64,000 nucleotides of DNA from Nephrocerus scutellatus (Eukaryota > Arthropoda > Insecta > Diptera > Pipunculidae): positions 95,144,249-95,208,248 of the forward strand of contig OX352762.1 in NCBI GenBank assembly GCA_947095585.1. The letters are read 5' to 3'. The notes under the pieces are model-generated. The model saw only the letters and a list, made by a program, of their open reading frames with translations, made no database searches and was not told the origin of the DNA. Made by a program: the position numbers and the translations under genes. How positions within the stretch are numbered: position 1 is the stretch's first letter; each line of letters opens with the position of its first letter. Positions 49,800-61,193 of this stretch are shown here, one piece after another.

Positions 49800-50560
49800 T
49801 ACAATAGATCTTTTTAGGTCGCAGTATCAGCCACTTGGGCTAGGGTTGGTTTATTAAAAAAAAAATCCAAACCAGAAAAGAAGGTATCTGTGACAATATT
49901 TTTTTTAATTTGCGCACGCGTAAAATCACCTTTATAATGCACAGCTTGGTCGTTAAGGTTCAAGAAGAGGAAAGGTAGAGGAAAAGTAGATGTGTCTGAG
50001 CTTGTTTTTTGTATGCCTGCGATTTGCAGTCATTATAAAAAACAGAGATTGTCAAATCATTCCACATACGTATTGAAAGGCTGAAGAACAAATCTTTAAA
50101 CTTAACTGTGAGTCCGAAGATGGGCTTCAGGGTAAACTGATGAGTATTTAGAGCAGCACGAGTATTACAATTGAATTCATGGAGAGGTGGCATTCAACTG
50201 AATTTTTTGAGCACCGAACTAATGGAATTTAAATCATATGTTATTATTATTATCATATAATTTTTTAAAAAAAGTGTGTCTGACATCTACATAGTGACAT
50301 AAAGTCGGCTTTTGTGGCAAACAATGCATTTTATTTCATGTCACTTCATACTTTTAAATATTACGTTTTGTAAAATACATTTTGATTTACTTCGAGTATA
50401 TTACGAAACTACAAAAAACTAAATTTTTGAAATTGCTACATATTTTTGGAGTTTACTCCTTTACTCCTTAAGAATCGATTTTCATATATAGAAAAAAATT
50501 ACACAAAACATTTTATGGGGAGTGAAATCGATTGTTAACTTTTGTTACGCGTTAACGCGT
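49800..50560. other. No gene recognised
   Basis: AT-rich sequence after the LINE relic. A LINE-like minus-strand open frame (49960-50193) shows no conserved motif. Confidence 0.35.
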
Positions 50561-50827
50561 TAAGTCGTTAGTTTTTGACCTTTCACACGACCTAGAGAGC
50601 TGAAATTTTGTGAGCAGCTATATCTCACACAGCATTTTTGATATACCGCGTGTGACACGTTTTCGCGCGTCGTGTGTGGCTTGTGTAATGCATGAAAAAG
50701 TGGAACTGGTATATATCGGCTTCTACTAGTGAGAATTTGATGAGACTTGTTTTTAAACAATTAGTTAGGGCTCGGCTTGCGATGACGTAATTTGTGACAC
50801 CCTAAAATTAGAAATACAAATAATAAT

Positions 50828-51114
50828 ACAATATTCGGCGCGACAGCCATTGCGGTCCAAGGCCTTGCTTCTCGCAACCATTTGTGTTGAGCATGTATAT
50901 TTTTTCACACAAATGGAGGGGACCTAAAATTTAATTCCGGATTCGAATGGCGAATTGAGAGAAGCATTCCGTGACAAGTTATTACTCTCGGAACGTTTTC
51001 CACCTATCCGCGAGAGGTGAGACACCGTGAAAAATACTTTTGGTGTTACTGGGATTCGAACCACGAACCTGCTTAGAGTTCCATGCTCTTATCCACTGAG
51101 CCACGGCGCCCACA
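50828..51114 (-). mobile_element. tRNA-derived SINE, copy D
   Basis: The minus strand starts gggcgccgtggctcagtgga, then taagagcatggaactctaag and the B box ggttcgaatcc. The body (aaaagtatttttcacggtg, gagagtaataacttgtcac) and tail end at gtcgcgccgaatattgtatt. It is about 280 bp. Confidence 0.8.
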
Positions 51115-51479
51115 GAAATACAAATACTCACTTTGAATTCAATCGAAAGTTCAAAACGCTAATGCTAATCAACAAACTTACAAAATTAAGGAAGAAGAAA
51201 GACAACTTGATGGAGACTCCAGAGTTTCTCGATCTCATGAGAAAGGAAAACGCAAAGCAATTGGTACAACATATTATATGGTTGTTAACATCAAAAAACC
51301 CACACCCGTTACAACTTGACTGGTCCTACTGGATATGGGAAGACTTTTCTCATCAAACTCATCATGGAAATTTGTAATCGATTCACAGATACGGATGGTT
51401 ATTGTAATGCCTATCTTGCATGTGCATCCACAGGGAAAGCCGCGGTTTATATTGGAGGCACGACTGTTCATATAATAAT

Positions 51480-51747
51480 AATAATAATATTCGGCGCGAC
51501 AGACCATTGCGGTCCAAGGCCTAGCTTCTCGCGACCATTTGTGTTGCGCATGTATATTTTTGGACACAAATGGAAGGACCGAACGGCGAATTGAGAAGCT
51601 TTCCGTGACAAGTTATTACTCTCGGAACGTTTGTCACCCATTCGCGAGAGGTGGGACACCGTGAAAAATACTTTTGGTGTTACTGGGACTCGAACCACGA
51701 ACCTCCTGCTCAGTAGCCACGGGCATTTTCACTGAGCCACGGCGCCC
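51480..51747 (-). mobile_element. tRNA-derived SINE, copy E, with target-site duplication
   Basis: The minus strand begins gggcgccgtggctcagtgaa, with the B box ggttcgagtcc, and ends in a TTATTATTATTAT tail. The helicase sequence cacgactgttcata occurs at both borders (about 51458-51471 and 51748-51763), a 12-14 bp target duplication that interrupts the codons after GGTTVH. It is the best copy for defining the family ends. Confidence 0.88.
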
Positions 51748-52417
51748 ACACGACTGTTCATACTGCGTTCGAGTTTCCAAATGCCATTATCGGACGAGGT
51801 CAAGAGTTTATATAGATCCTTATTCAAGTATGTCAAGATGATACTCATCGATGAAGTCAGCATGATTGGGGTGGAAATGTTAGAACGCGTAGACTGAAAG
51901 AAATAATGGAAAATTATGATGCCGCTTTTATTGGATTGCACATAATGTTTATTGGTGATTTGAGGCAGTTGCCACCGGTTAGAGCCACTCCATTTTGGTC
52001 AGTAGTTATGGAAGTGAATTGTTTTTTATCAATTGACCGAAGTAATGCGACAGGAGAATGCCGAATTCTCTACATCATTAATAAAGGTTGGCATTGGAGA
52101 TCGATTGGATAAACAAGAATTGCAATTGATTGCATCGAGTTCTGCTCAGAGACGGAAGCGGAAGAACGCTGTCCTAATGGAATTCGATTATTTAACCCGA
52201 ATTTGGCCAGAGATACCATATGGTATCATTGCAATACTGCAATAAACGGAAGAATTTTGACACAACGAAAATAATTTTTGAATGTGTGAGTATGAATAAT
52301 TTTTTATTACAAATGGCATCGAACACCTGCGTTGTTTTTTCGTCAGTTCGGTGTTGCATTTCAAGGTGACAAGTGTTTAAAATTGGTGATATTTTATTTT
52401 TGGTCAAAATAGACAAA

Positions 52418-54726
52418 ATGGATTACATGAAACGGTAAAATATTGTATTTTTATTTAAATATTGTTATTTTGTTTTGTAATAATAAATTATTTTACTTCT
52501 AAATATATTAGCTGGTTGTGGGATAGTTATTTAAAAAAAAAAAAATTATTTTGACCTAATTATTTTACGTTTTTTAGCCGTGATACCATATGGTAGCACT
52601 GGCCATTTCCTTGATATTTTACGTTTTTTAGCCGTGATACCATATGGTAGCACTGGCCATTTCCTTGATATTTTTATTTACTATGTGTTTTGTGCGAAGT
52701 GTTGTATATTGAATACATTGACGCCGTTATAAAGCTGTGTTGTTGTATATATATGTGGGTTGCTGTATGTATATTATAAATATATATTATAGATGTCAAA
52801 ATTAAAATGTAATTACACGATTTTTATAGAAAATTAACACTCAAAGAAGCACTGGACTATTTGGAGGAAATTGCTTCCGATGATGAATCTAATACAGTAC
52901 CACAGGCTTTATATATTGAACCTCCCGCAAACGAAAATGGATTTATCAGTGGAGAAGATGACGATGTGGAAGACGGAGAAGGTACTCCTGATAATGTGTG
53001 TGCAGCTCAATTGAAATCAAATTGTGAAATTGTTTTTAATAGTGGAGAACGAATATCATCCGATTTTGCCGATGACAATACTCATTGTGAAGATATTGAA
53101 ATATTCGAAGGAATTCCAAATTTGTCAGGCCCGAACGACGCGGTATTTTCCGGCACAGATAGTTTAACCGAAAAAGATCTGCCCTCAACATCAACTAGCA
53201 AAAAACGGTTCATAGCTTCAGGTTTACCACCACCAAAACGTTCTAAGAATGCCAATGACGTTGTTTGGATAAACGCAACATCAAACGCTGCTCAGCCAAT
53301 ATTTCCTCAAACGAATTATAGAGACTGTGCTAATATTAATCCGCATGAACAATTTGAAAAGTTTTGCGATAATGATTTGTTAGAACTTATTATTCGCGAG
53401 TCTACTAAATATGCAATTTTTCTTGGCAAACCAAATCCAAATATAACTTTAGCTGAAATAAAAGTGTTTATCGGGATACTAATAATAAGTGGATATTCTC
53501 TTCAATCAAATTCCGAATCCTATTGGTCAAGTGAATCAGATTTACGCAATGAAATGATATATAATTCCATGAGAAAAAATCGATTCAAAGAAATATCACG
53601 GTTTCTTCATTTTGAAGATAGTAACAAGAATGGCGGTAGTGATAAAATGTGGAAGCTTCGTTCAATTACGGATCATTTGAAATCTAATATGATCAAGCAT
53701 TTTCATTCTGAACGAAACCTATCGTTCGATGAAAGCATGATCGCTTATTTCGGTCGTCACGGATGCAAACAATTTATAAAAGGCAAACCACTACGTTTCG
53801 GTTACAAGGTATGGTCTCTTTGCACTCCATCCGGTTACTTAGTAAATTTTGAAATATACCAAGGGAAAAACCCTAGAGCTAATACGGCATATGAGGAAAG
53901 CTTTGGTAAATGTATTGCACCATTGTTCAATATGATAGATGATTTTGATTCCGATGTAAGACTGCTCCCATTTTCTTTCTACTTCGACAACCTATTTACT
54001 GGGATTCCAGCATTAGCATATTTAAAATCTCGTGGGTACGATGCAACAGGAACGATTCGTGAAAATCGAATTCCAAAAAATTGCCCACTGTTGAAAAAAG
54101 CTGATCTCAAATCAAAAGATCGGGGGTTCATGACCAGCAAATCGATTAAAGGTTCCGATATTCATTTGACGAAATGGGTTGATAATGCAGTGGTTTGTTT
54201 AGCATCAACTTCTTTTGGAATAAATCCAGTGTCGCAAGTGCAAAGATACTCTGCAGCTGCAAAAAAAAAAATATTAGTACCTCGACCATGCGTTGTTGAT
54301 TTTTATAACAAAAATATGTGTGGAGTAGATAAAATGGACCAAAACATTAGCTTGTACCGTATTGGTATAAAAGGGAAAAAGTGGTGGAGCTGCATTTTTA
54401 CTTGGTTGATCGACGCATCCATTCACAACGCATGGCAATTACACAGAACACAACAGGCTATCAGCCATAAACAGTTCAGACGAGAATTGGCTACCTACTA
54501 CTGTGTACACTATGGTTCAGCTCCTAAGTCCACTGGGAATATAAAGCGTAATCAAACCTCGTCGGATGCATTACGTTTTGATAACGTTGGTCATTATGTG
54601 CGACCTATAAACAATAGACGTAGATGCGCTGGCATAAACTGTTCATCGTTTGGTCGAACAATTTGCGGCAAATGCGACAAAGGCCTCTGTGTTAAGTGTT
54701 TTGAGGGGTATCATACTACTAATTAA
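52418..54726 (+). CDS. piggyBac-like transposase, uninterrupted, probably two exons
   Basis: The main exon (52830-54726) is open to the TAA stop and lacks an upstream in-frame ATG. A 17-nt first exon (52418-52434, MDYMK plus CG|gtaaaa) joined to ttttatag|A at 52830 gives a 637-residue protein starting MDYMKRKLTLKEALDYLEEI, a typical acidic N-terminus. Catalytic aspartates are visible at about 306 (LSFDESMIAYFG), 392 (FYFDNLFTG) and 506, with another at 509 (MCGVDKMDQN). The conserved Trp block KGKKWWSCIFTWLID follows. The C-terminal Cys-rich zinc domain (CAGINC, CGKCDKGLCVKCFEGYH) is complete. The enzyme would cut and paste at TTAA. Length and spacing fit active family members. The short first exon is inferred; a non-ATG or lost start is the alternative. 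Confidence 0.88.
52563..52670 (+). repeat. 54-bp tandem duplication with palindromic core inside the piggyBac element
   Basis: Two near-identical units (ttttacgttttttagccgtg, then ataccatatggtagcactgg and ccatttccttgata) follow each other with a period of 54 bp, in the presumed transposase intron/leader. Each contains gataccatatggta (52582-52595 and 52636-52649), the same palindrome found near both element ends. Binding sites for the transposase or a regulator are possible (inference). Confidence 0.85.
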
Positions 54727-56589
54727 CAATAACTAAAATAATATAGGTAAACAAAACATGTATACAATAAAAATTCAGCTTCAAAAATTTGAAATACAAA
54801 ATATAGTTTACAAGTTTATCATAATATAAAACGTATTTTCATTCAGTATTAAAATTTTTCGATGAAATTTAATCATCGCTGATCGGCCAGTGATACCATA
54901 TGGTATCGTCCCTAAAACACCCTTTTCTAGAAAAGTGTATTATTTTAAAAAAAAATCGTTAATGTAGAAGGGCCCTAATGCCATCAATAAATAGAATTCG
55001 GTGCAAAAAAAAAAAAAAATGAAAAAAAAATGTTTCTGGCCGAATTCGGGTTAATGATAACCGTTCAGTCGATGGGTATAATTTGATAATCTTGTTCATC
55101 TGATGGAACATCGAGTTCGACTACTATTCGGGTGTGGAGCTAGTAGCGAAAAAGAAAGGTTCGCTAGAGAGAAGCTTCAAAAACTTAGGACGATTGACAC
55201 AGGAGGGTTACCATACGAAATTATTTTCGTTGTAGAAAAACCTTACATGATAACCACAAAATCGTCGTTGATGATGGGTTAGCCAATGGGGCATTAGGCA
55301 AATTGGCACACGTTGAATTGATCAAAATAGAGTTCTATGCGTTTGGCTTGTTTTTCCTAACAGCTCAGGTGCCAAAACACCTGGGAAAATGGCTGGCTAT
55401 GCAAATGCAAAAGGAATTAGTAGAGCAACAGTTCCTCTCAATCGAAATAAATCGATTCTTGCTAAAAGAAACCACTTTTCACTAAAACCAGCCTGCTCGT
55501 TAACATCTCACAAATCGCAACGAGGCATTTTTGATGAAATTGTTTACAAATACAGTAAAATACATTCACAACCTTTGGTCTAAGTAGCCTTATCTAGAGT
55601 CACAGCTCAAAAAGAACTTCATATTGTACCTACTGATGAGCGTCAACGTTTTTTCCTTGGTAGACGAGAAAATGAAACGATGCTTCCATTAAGAAACGAG
55701 TTTATCCGGCTATCTACTGTCCATCTTCATATAATTGATCGGATTATACTCGAAAAAATCAGTAGAGGGAATATGACAATCTTTTCTCATAATTGCCAAA
55801 GCCTCCGAGCACATGCATGCACGTGACCTCCGTGGTAATATAACACAGAAATCACATGTATTAATGTTAACAGAAACTTGGCTTCGTAACGAGGAACGGG
55901 TCGAAACTGAAAATTTCAATCGCATAACACAACACAGACGACCCAGCATTAAGCGCGGGGAGCGTGGGCATCTATCAAAATTACTTTAGACTTTACTGTC
56001 TCTGCACGTCACGTCAGTCAGTTAAACCAAACCAAATCTGCTTTTAAGGACATATGCGCCAAGATATGCACTTTGCTTAACGGTAAACAAATTGTAATGG
56101 TCACAGTTTATATTTCAGTCAATCAGAACGTTAAAGACATAATAGATTTTCTGCATGAGGCATTGTTAGCATATATTGAAGGGGCCTCAAAACTCTTGAA
56201 GAATCGTTATCATGAACTTCCGTTCATACTTGGCGGCGATTTCAATATTCACTTCGATAAAGATTGTGGATTGCGCCTAGTATTTTAGAAAAAAGAACTT
56301 AATTTAGATTTAGTTTTTGGTAGAACACTGGGGACGACTAGATATGGTATAACCATTGATGTGATGTTTTCACGATTCGTAACTCATATAACTTCTGACG
56401 TTCACGTATCGTATTTTAGTTACCACAAACCTATTGTCATTGTATTTAATAATGACGATACTATTCACGAAATTAATAATGTTCAATATGATGTTTATGC
56501 TGAAGGAAATCTAATAACAATTTATTTATGTAATATAAGTAATATATTTTTATGTAAAGTATATATGTACATGCTTTCAGTATTATAAT

Positions 56590-57090
56590 AGATGCTTTTA
56601 TTTACCCCCTTTTACGTATTGTATATATTCCAAGAATGTCGTTCTTAGGGAGTAAACTCCAGACGCGCGTCGTGGCTGACACGCACCTGTCTTAATTGTT
56701 TTTTCGTTTATCTGCCGCAAAAAATGGGTGTGTTGGATGTTAGATACACACATGAAGTTGGCAGCTTTCAGTCCATATTTCTATACGAGTACCTTGAAAC
56801 TTGTTCTTGTTCTTGGGAAATTGTTTTTGTATTTTATTTTAGTGCGCACTAAATTGGAATTAAAAATTTCTTAACCGCATTACAAGGACTACTACTGGAT
56901 ATACGAGTAATGTTCTTTTCGCATTCAATTCTAACAAAAAAAAACTATTCTTAACATACGAGTATTTTATGTCTACATATGTCTGTTAGGGTAGAATTTC
57001 GTAGTTAGTTTTAAACTAACTTCTTGGTGAGCTAGAGACTTGAATAAACTCTAAATAAGTTTATAAGCTAGGCAGATCACTGTGGTCTAG
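56590..57090. other. No gene recognised
   Basis: A short unassigned stretch between the Helentron endonuclease and the next LINE relic. Confidence 0.4.
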
Positions 57091-57094
57091 GGGT

Positions 57095-58440
57095 AAACCA
57101 AAAAAAAAAAAGAACTTGTCCTCTTTACGAGGAAGTAAAAAATCCCACTCGTCAACCCTCTGTCCATCAAGGGCTTAAGATTGACTTTCTCCGATAAGGC
57201 CAAATATCTTGGTCTTATTCTTGATAGGAAGCGGAGCTGGAAACCCAACATACAAGAAAGAGTCCGTAAAGCCACAGTGGCACTCTTCTCAAGCAAAAAA
57301 GCCATAGGAAGTAAATGGGGTCTTTAACCGCATATTACTCATTGCTGTACACAGCAGTAGTCAGACCTATTCTGCTATACGGTGTGGCTGTTTGGTGGAC
57401 TACATTAGATAAAGCGATTAATCGCGACAAACTAAGCAAAGTCTAAAGATCAGCTTGTCTTTGTGTGAGCGGAGCGCTTCGTACAACTCCCTCTGCTGCA
57501 CTGGACATTCTGCTCAACCTTGATCCACTCGACATCTTCGGCAGACAACTGGCTGCAAGCGCGGCTACTCGCCTCAGAGCAATCTCGCAGTGGACCGCGA
57601 ATGATTTCGGCCACTCTTCTATCCTGAATTCAGTCAGGACTCCACTTGTCAACTTAGACTATACCATGCCGCAGCTCCACTTCAACAAAAACTTCCAGGT
57701 CACCATCCCCTCCAGGTGTTCTTGGGTGGAAGGTATCTACTTGGAAAATGAAGGAATTCACTTTTACACAGACGGGTCGAAAACTTATGAAGGGGTTGGC
57801 GGAGATCTCTTTCTTTCCGTCTTCCTGATCACTGTAGTGTTTTCCAAGCTGAAATCATGGCTATTAAGGAAGCCTTGTCTTGGCTGAAGAGTAATGTCAT
57901 ATCTGTTAAGGATATCCACATTTTCTCGGATAGTCAGGCTGCGCTAAAGTCCATGGAATCAGACTCCACAAATTCCATTCTAGCCCGGAATTGCCGATCG
58001 TCTTTTGAGGAGATGGCGGAGCAGTTCAACATTCACATGTGCTGTGCTACACCTATTGCCTGAATATGGTTCACTAGGCATGCCGATCGCTACGTGCAAA
58101 CCAATGTTTAAACGGGATGCTATAGTAAAAACAAATTATAGATGGTCAAACGGCACAACTTGCATAGCAACGAAGCAGATCTGGCCCAAGCTAGATCCGA
58201 AACGCTCCAAGTGTTTGATCTCTCAAAACAGACTGCACATTAGTGCCATTATAGGCGTCATAACTGGACACTGTCTCATAGGCAAGCATCCAGAAAGACT
58301 AGGAGTCTTTTCCAACGATTTCTGCAGAAGCTGCATGGATGAGGAGGAGGAGGAAACCACTCGTCATCTACTTTTTACGTGCCCATCCCTCTCGAATGTA
58401 AATGTTACGATGGTTGGAAAAAAGTAGAGATGATGGCATG
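57095..58440 (+). mobile_element. I-like LINE relic (RT thumb and RNase H)
   Basis: Starts within the RT C-terminal part (KYLGLILDRKRSWKPNIQER, about 57187; VRPILLYGVAVWW, about 57360). The connection follows (ALRTTPSAALDILLNLDPLD), then RNase H with FYTDGSKTYEGVG (first Asp, about 57765), AEIMAIKEALSWLKS (Glu, about 57850) and IFSDSQAALKSM (Asp, about 57925). It ends with a His/Cys tail (EEETTRHLLFTCPSL, about 58350). The RT core upstream is missing, and a frameshift near 57830 and stops disable it. It is a different family from the 48520 copy but has the same domain order. Confidence 0.7.
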
Positions 58441-58444
58441 GCAT

Positions 58445-59130
58445 TCATACAAAGTTTATAGCCCCATCACCACCTACCTAAATAAGCCGCAAATGTACGT
58501 TTCACTACCTAACCAATTGGCCAATTTGATAATTTGTCCTACGTACACGTCCTTATAAACGTATGTACATGTATGTACATACAGTGGTAAATGACAACAC
58601 TCTATATCCGCTGTGGCACAAAAGTTTTTCTTGTTGAGTTACTGAATATTGCCAATCAGTCAAGTTGAAAGCAGAGACAGACAAGGCTAAAGATAAATTA
58701 TAACATCTGCCGACATGGCGACTTTAGTTGGCATTTGGCACTACTTTGTTGATGCGCTGGCACTAATATGAAGCACGTATCGTTTGGTCGAACTTCCGTT
58801 TATCAAAAGTTTATGATTATTGCATTGCACTCGAACAATTTGGTTTAGCATGTTGCCCTGCTGGCCTTCACTGATATGGCATTTATTGGCATGATGAAAA
58901 CCAGGAGCCAAAGCGTAACAGTCAGGGGAGTGAGACAACTTGGTACCTTCACAATCAGCTTGTTATCACAGAAGGCACCGTTGCATATCTAATGTAGGTA
59001 TACTCGTATCGTATGAAAAATTGGATTCATAAATTAAGATCAAATTGTAAGCAAACTAAAAGGCAACGTGTCAGTCGAGTAATTTTATAGAATTTGATTA
59101 CAGCGACAAGGATTTTTACCGCTGCACCTG
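58445..59130. other. No gene recognised
   Basis: Between two LINE relics. Contains a short gtacatgtatgtacatac repeat at about 58562-58581. Confidence 0.4.
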
Positions 59131-59134
59131 TAAC

Positions 59135-61190
59135 CAAAAACGATGTCGAGGCTTTTAATAACAATTTCTAGACCGGTGCCTAATCATTTATCGCAAGGAG
59201 TGGAAGCAATTAGCAGCTCACTGCTGACAACCATCCAAGAACATTGGAAGGCTGTGAAAAATGTTTTCACATCTGGAGCGGAAAGTATTGTGGGTAGAAG
59301 CCAGGCAAGACACAGCACGTGGCATACCGAAGATACCTGGAGGCGGATTGAAGAACGTAAGCTTCCTAAAGCTCGTATTGTTGATACCCTAGCAGCAGCG
59401 AGGATCGAGCTAGAGTCCCCGTATCCAAGCAAAATGAGAGAAGTGCCACTATGCTGCAGACGTGACAAACGTATTTATATTAACAACCTGGCCTCAGAAG
59501 CAGAGATAGCAGCGAGCAGGTGCGATAGCGATGCGATCACCAAAGAGCTGACAGGTGGTCATCGCTCTAGCCAACATCCAGTGAAAGGCCTTGATGGTGC
59601 CGTACTCGTTTCAGATGGGGATCAGCTCAAGCGATGGAAGGAGCATTTCTCTACGGTCCTTAACCGTGTATTTGCCAACGATATGCACCCAAATCAAACG
59701 GAGCTGCCGGAAGTAACAATTTCCCGAATTCGCATCATAACCTCCCAGTAAAGATGAGATCGCTACTGCAATCAACGCACTAAAGAACAACAAGTCGGTA
59801 GAACTAGATGGTATATCCGCAGAACGTCTGCGTGCCGCTCCAACGACATCAGCAGAGCTTTTATATCCTCTTGTAGAGAGAGCTTGGAAGGCAGAAAGTT
59901 TCCCCGACGAGTTGAAGAAGGGAATGATTGTCAAGCTCCCTAAAAAAGGTAGTCTTATGCAGTGCGAAAACTGGAGAGGCGTTTGCGTTCTTCCTGCAGT
60001 TGCAAAGATAATAGCCAAAGTAGTACTTGAGCGAATTAAGGGACATCTCGAAGATACACTCGATGCCGAACAAGCCGGTTTCCGCACTAGATCCTCATGT
60101 GTAGACCACATAAACACCCTGCGGATCATTATTGAACAGTGCGTTGAATTCCGGTCACCACTGCACCTGCTGTTCGTGGTGATTTTGAGAAGGCGTTTGA
60201 CAGTGTCAACAGACAGTTTATCTGGCTTGTCGTGCGCAGGAGAGGTATACCCGATTAACTAATAGCTATTATTAAAGCAACACATGATGGCTCTAAATGA
60301 CATGTGCTGCAAAGAAGAAAGCTGTCAGAGGAATTCAAGATTCTAAGTGAGGTACGACAAGGTTGCATTCTATCGCCGGTACTTTCTTTGTCGGTTTTTA
60401 GCGATATGCTTTTTGCAGCTTTATCTACTGGAAACGGAGGAAATCGTTGGACTCTTTTATCTCAACTCACACATCTGGCATACGCTGACTACGTTTGTTT
60501 ACTCTCACACAGGATTATGGAGCTGCACTAAATGACAACAAATGTGGAAAGGGAGGCAAATGTTGCGGGTTTGAAGGTTAATACTTCCAAAACCAAAATC
60601 ATCAACCACGGCACTAACTCAATAACTCAAGTTTACATTGCTGGACAACCGGTAGAGAGAGTAGAGGGTTTCCAATATCTTGGGAGTATTGTCTCGACCG
60701 AAGGTGGAACCGAACAGGACATTGTCAACCGAATCGGCAAAGCAAAATCAGTGTTTGGAATGATGTCCATGATATGGCGAAGCAATGCGATCAGCTTAAA
60801 CACCAAGCTGCGACTGTTCCGTTCAAATCATCATCACATCAAATCACAAAAAGATTATAAACGTTCGTAAATAAGTGCCTACAGAACATCTTAAGGGTTT
60901 TTTGGCCATATCTCTAACGAACATCTTTACCAGAGAACGGGTCAGGAACCAATAGTCACAACCATCCAACGACGGAAGTGGCAGTGGATTGGTCATACAC
61001 TTCGAAAAGCCGACAGTTCCACAGCCAACTACGCAATGCAATGGAATCCGTTATCTCAGGATGGTAGAAGAACGGGTCGTCCGAGAAATACATGGCGCAG
61101 AACAGTTGAGAAGGAGTCACGGCAATTGGCGAAGAGTTGGAGCGAGCTGAAGCTCATTGCCAGAATATAATAATAAAATAAATAATAATA
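59135..61190 (+). mobile_element. RTE-like LINE relic with mutated active site and (AAT)n tail
   Basis: Linker and RT in order: GLDGAVLVSDGDQLKRWKEH (59590), AINALKNNKSVELDGISAER (about 59770), ELKKGMIVKLPKKGSLMQCE and NWRGVCVLPAVAKIIAKVVL (59910-60030), AGFRTRSSCVDHINTLRIII (60070) and SEVRQGCILSPVLSL (60345). The active site then reads HLAYADYVCLLSH (60475), where YADD is expected. VNTSKTKIINHG and FQYLGSIVSTEGGTEQDIVN follow (60570-60730), then the C-terminal WIGHTLRKAD and RPRNTWRRTVEKES (about 60980-61110). It ends in an ataataataaaataaataat tail. Frame breaks occur near 59750, 60200 and 60840. Confidence 0.75.
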
Positions 61191-61193
61191 GAC

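Larger units (their letters stand above)
52192..55054 (+). mobile_element. Complete piggyBac-family transposon with TTAA target duplication
   Basis: TTAA at 52192-52195 and 55051-55054 flanks a 2855-bp element (52196-55050). Its ends are 16-bp inverted repeats with one mismatch: cccgaatttggccaga at the left and cccgaattcggccaga (reverse complement) at the right. It holds one long transposase gene. Deleting the element and one TTAA rejoins the helicase frame of the surrounding Helentron (RLF|NDNRSVDGYN), confirming the borders. The palindrome gataccatatggtatc lies 17 bp inside the left end and about 143 bp inside the right end. Confidence 0.92.
51160..56585 (+). mobile_element. Helentron relic (Pif1-like helicase plus AP endonuclease), host to a SINE and a piggyBac element
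   Basis: Helicase motifs in order: TGPTGYGKTFLIKLIMEI (Walker A, about 51316), YLACASTGKAAVYIGGTTVH, [SINE], LFKYVKMILIDEVSMIG (Walker B, about 51815), IGDLRQLPPVRATPFW (about 51955), VMRQENAEF, [piggyBac], FNDNRSVDGYN (about 55050), VVDDGLANGALGKLAHVEL (about 55265) and HKSQRGIFDEIVYKYSKIHS (about 55507), then VALSRVT. A C-terminal endonuclease follows: TIFSHNCQSLRAHA (about 55775), LMLTETWLRNEER (55860) and LGGDFNIHFDKD (56230). Helicase fused to an AP endonuclease characterises Helentrons. The N-terminal Rep part is not found, and stops and frameshifts are frequent. Confidence 0.8.

Noticed and set aside
52262..55233. 16-bp inverted match acaacgaaaataattt at 52262 and 55218
   Set aside because: Initially considered as element termini; the TTAA plus cccgaatt ends at 52196 and 55050 explain the insertion and rejoin the host frame, so this match is probably chance.
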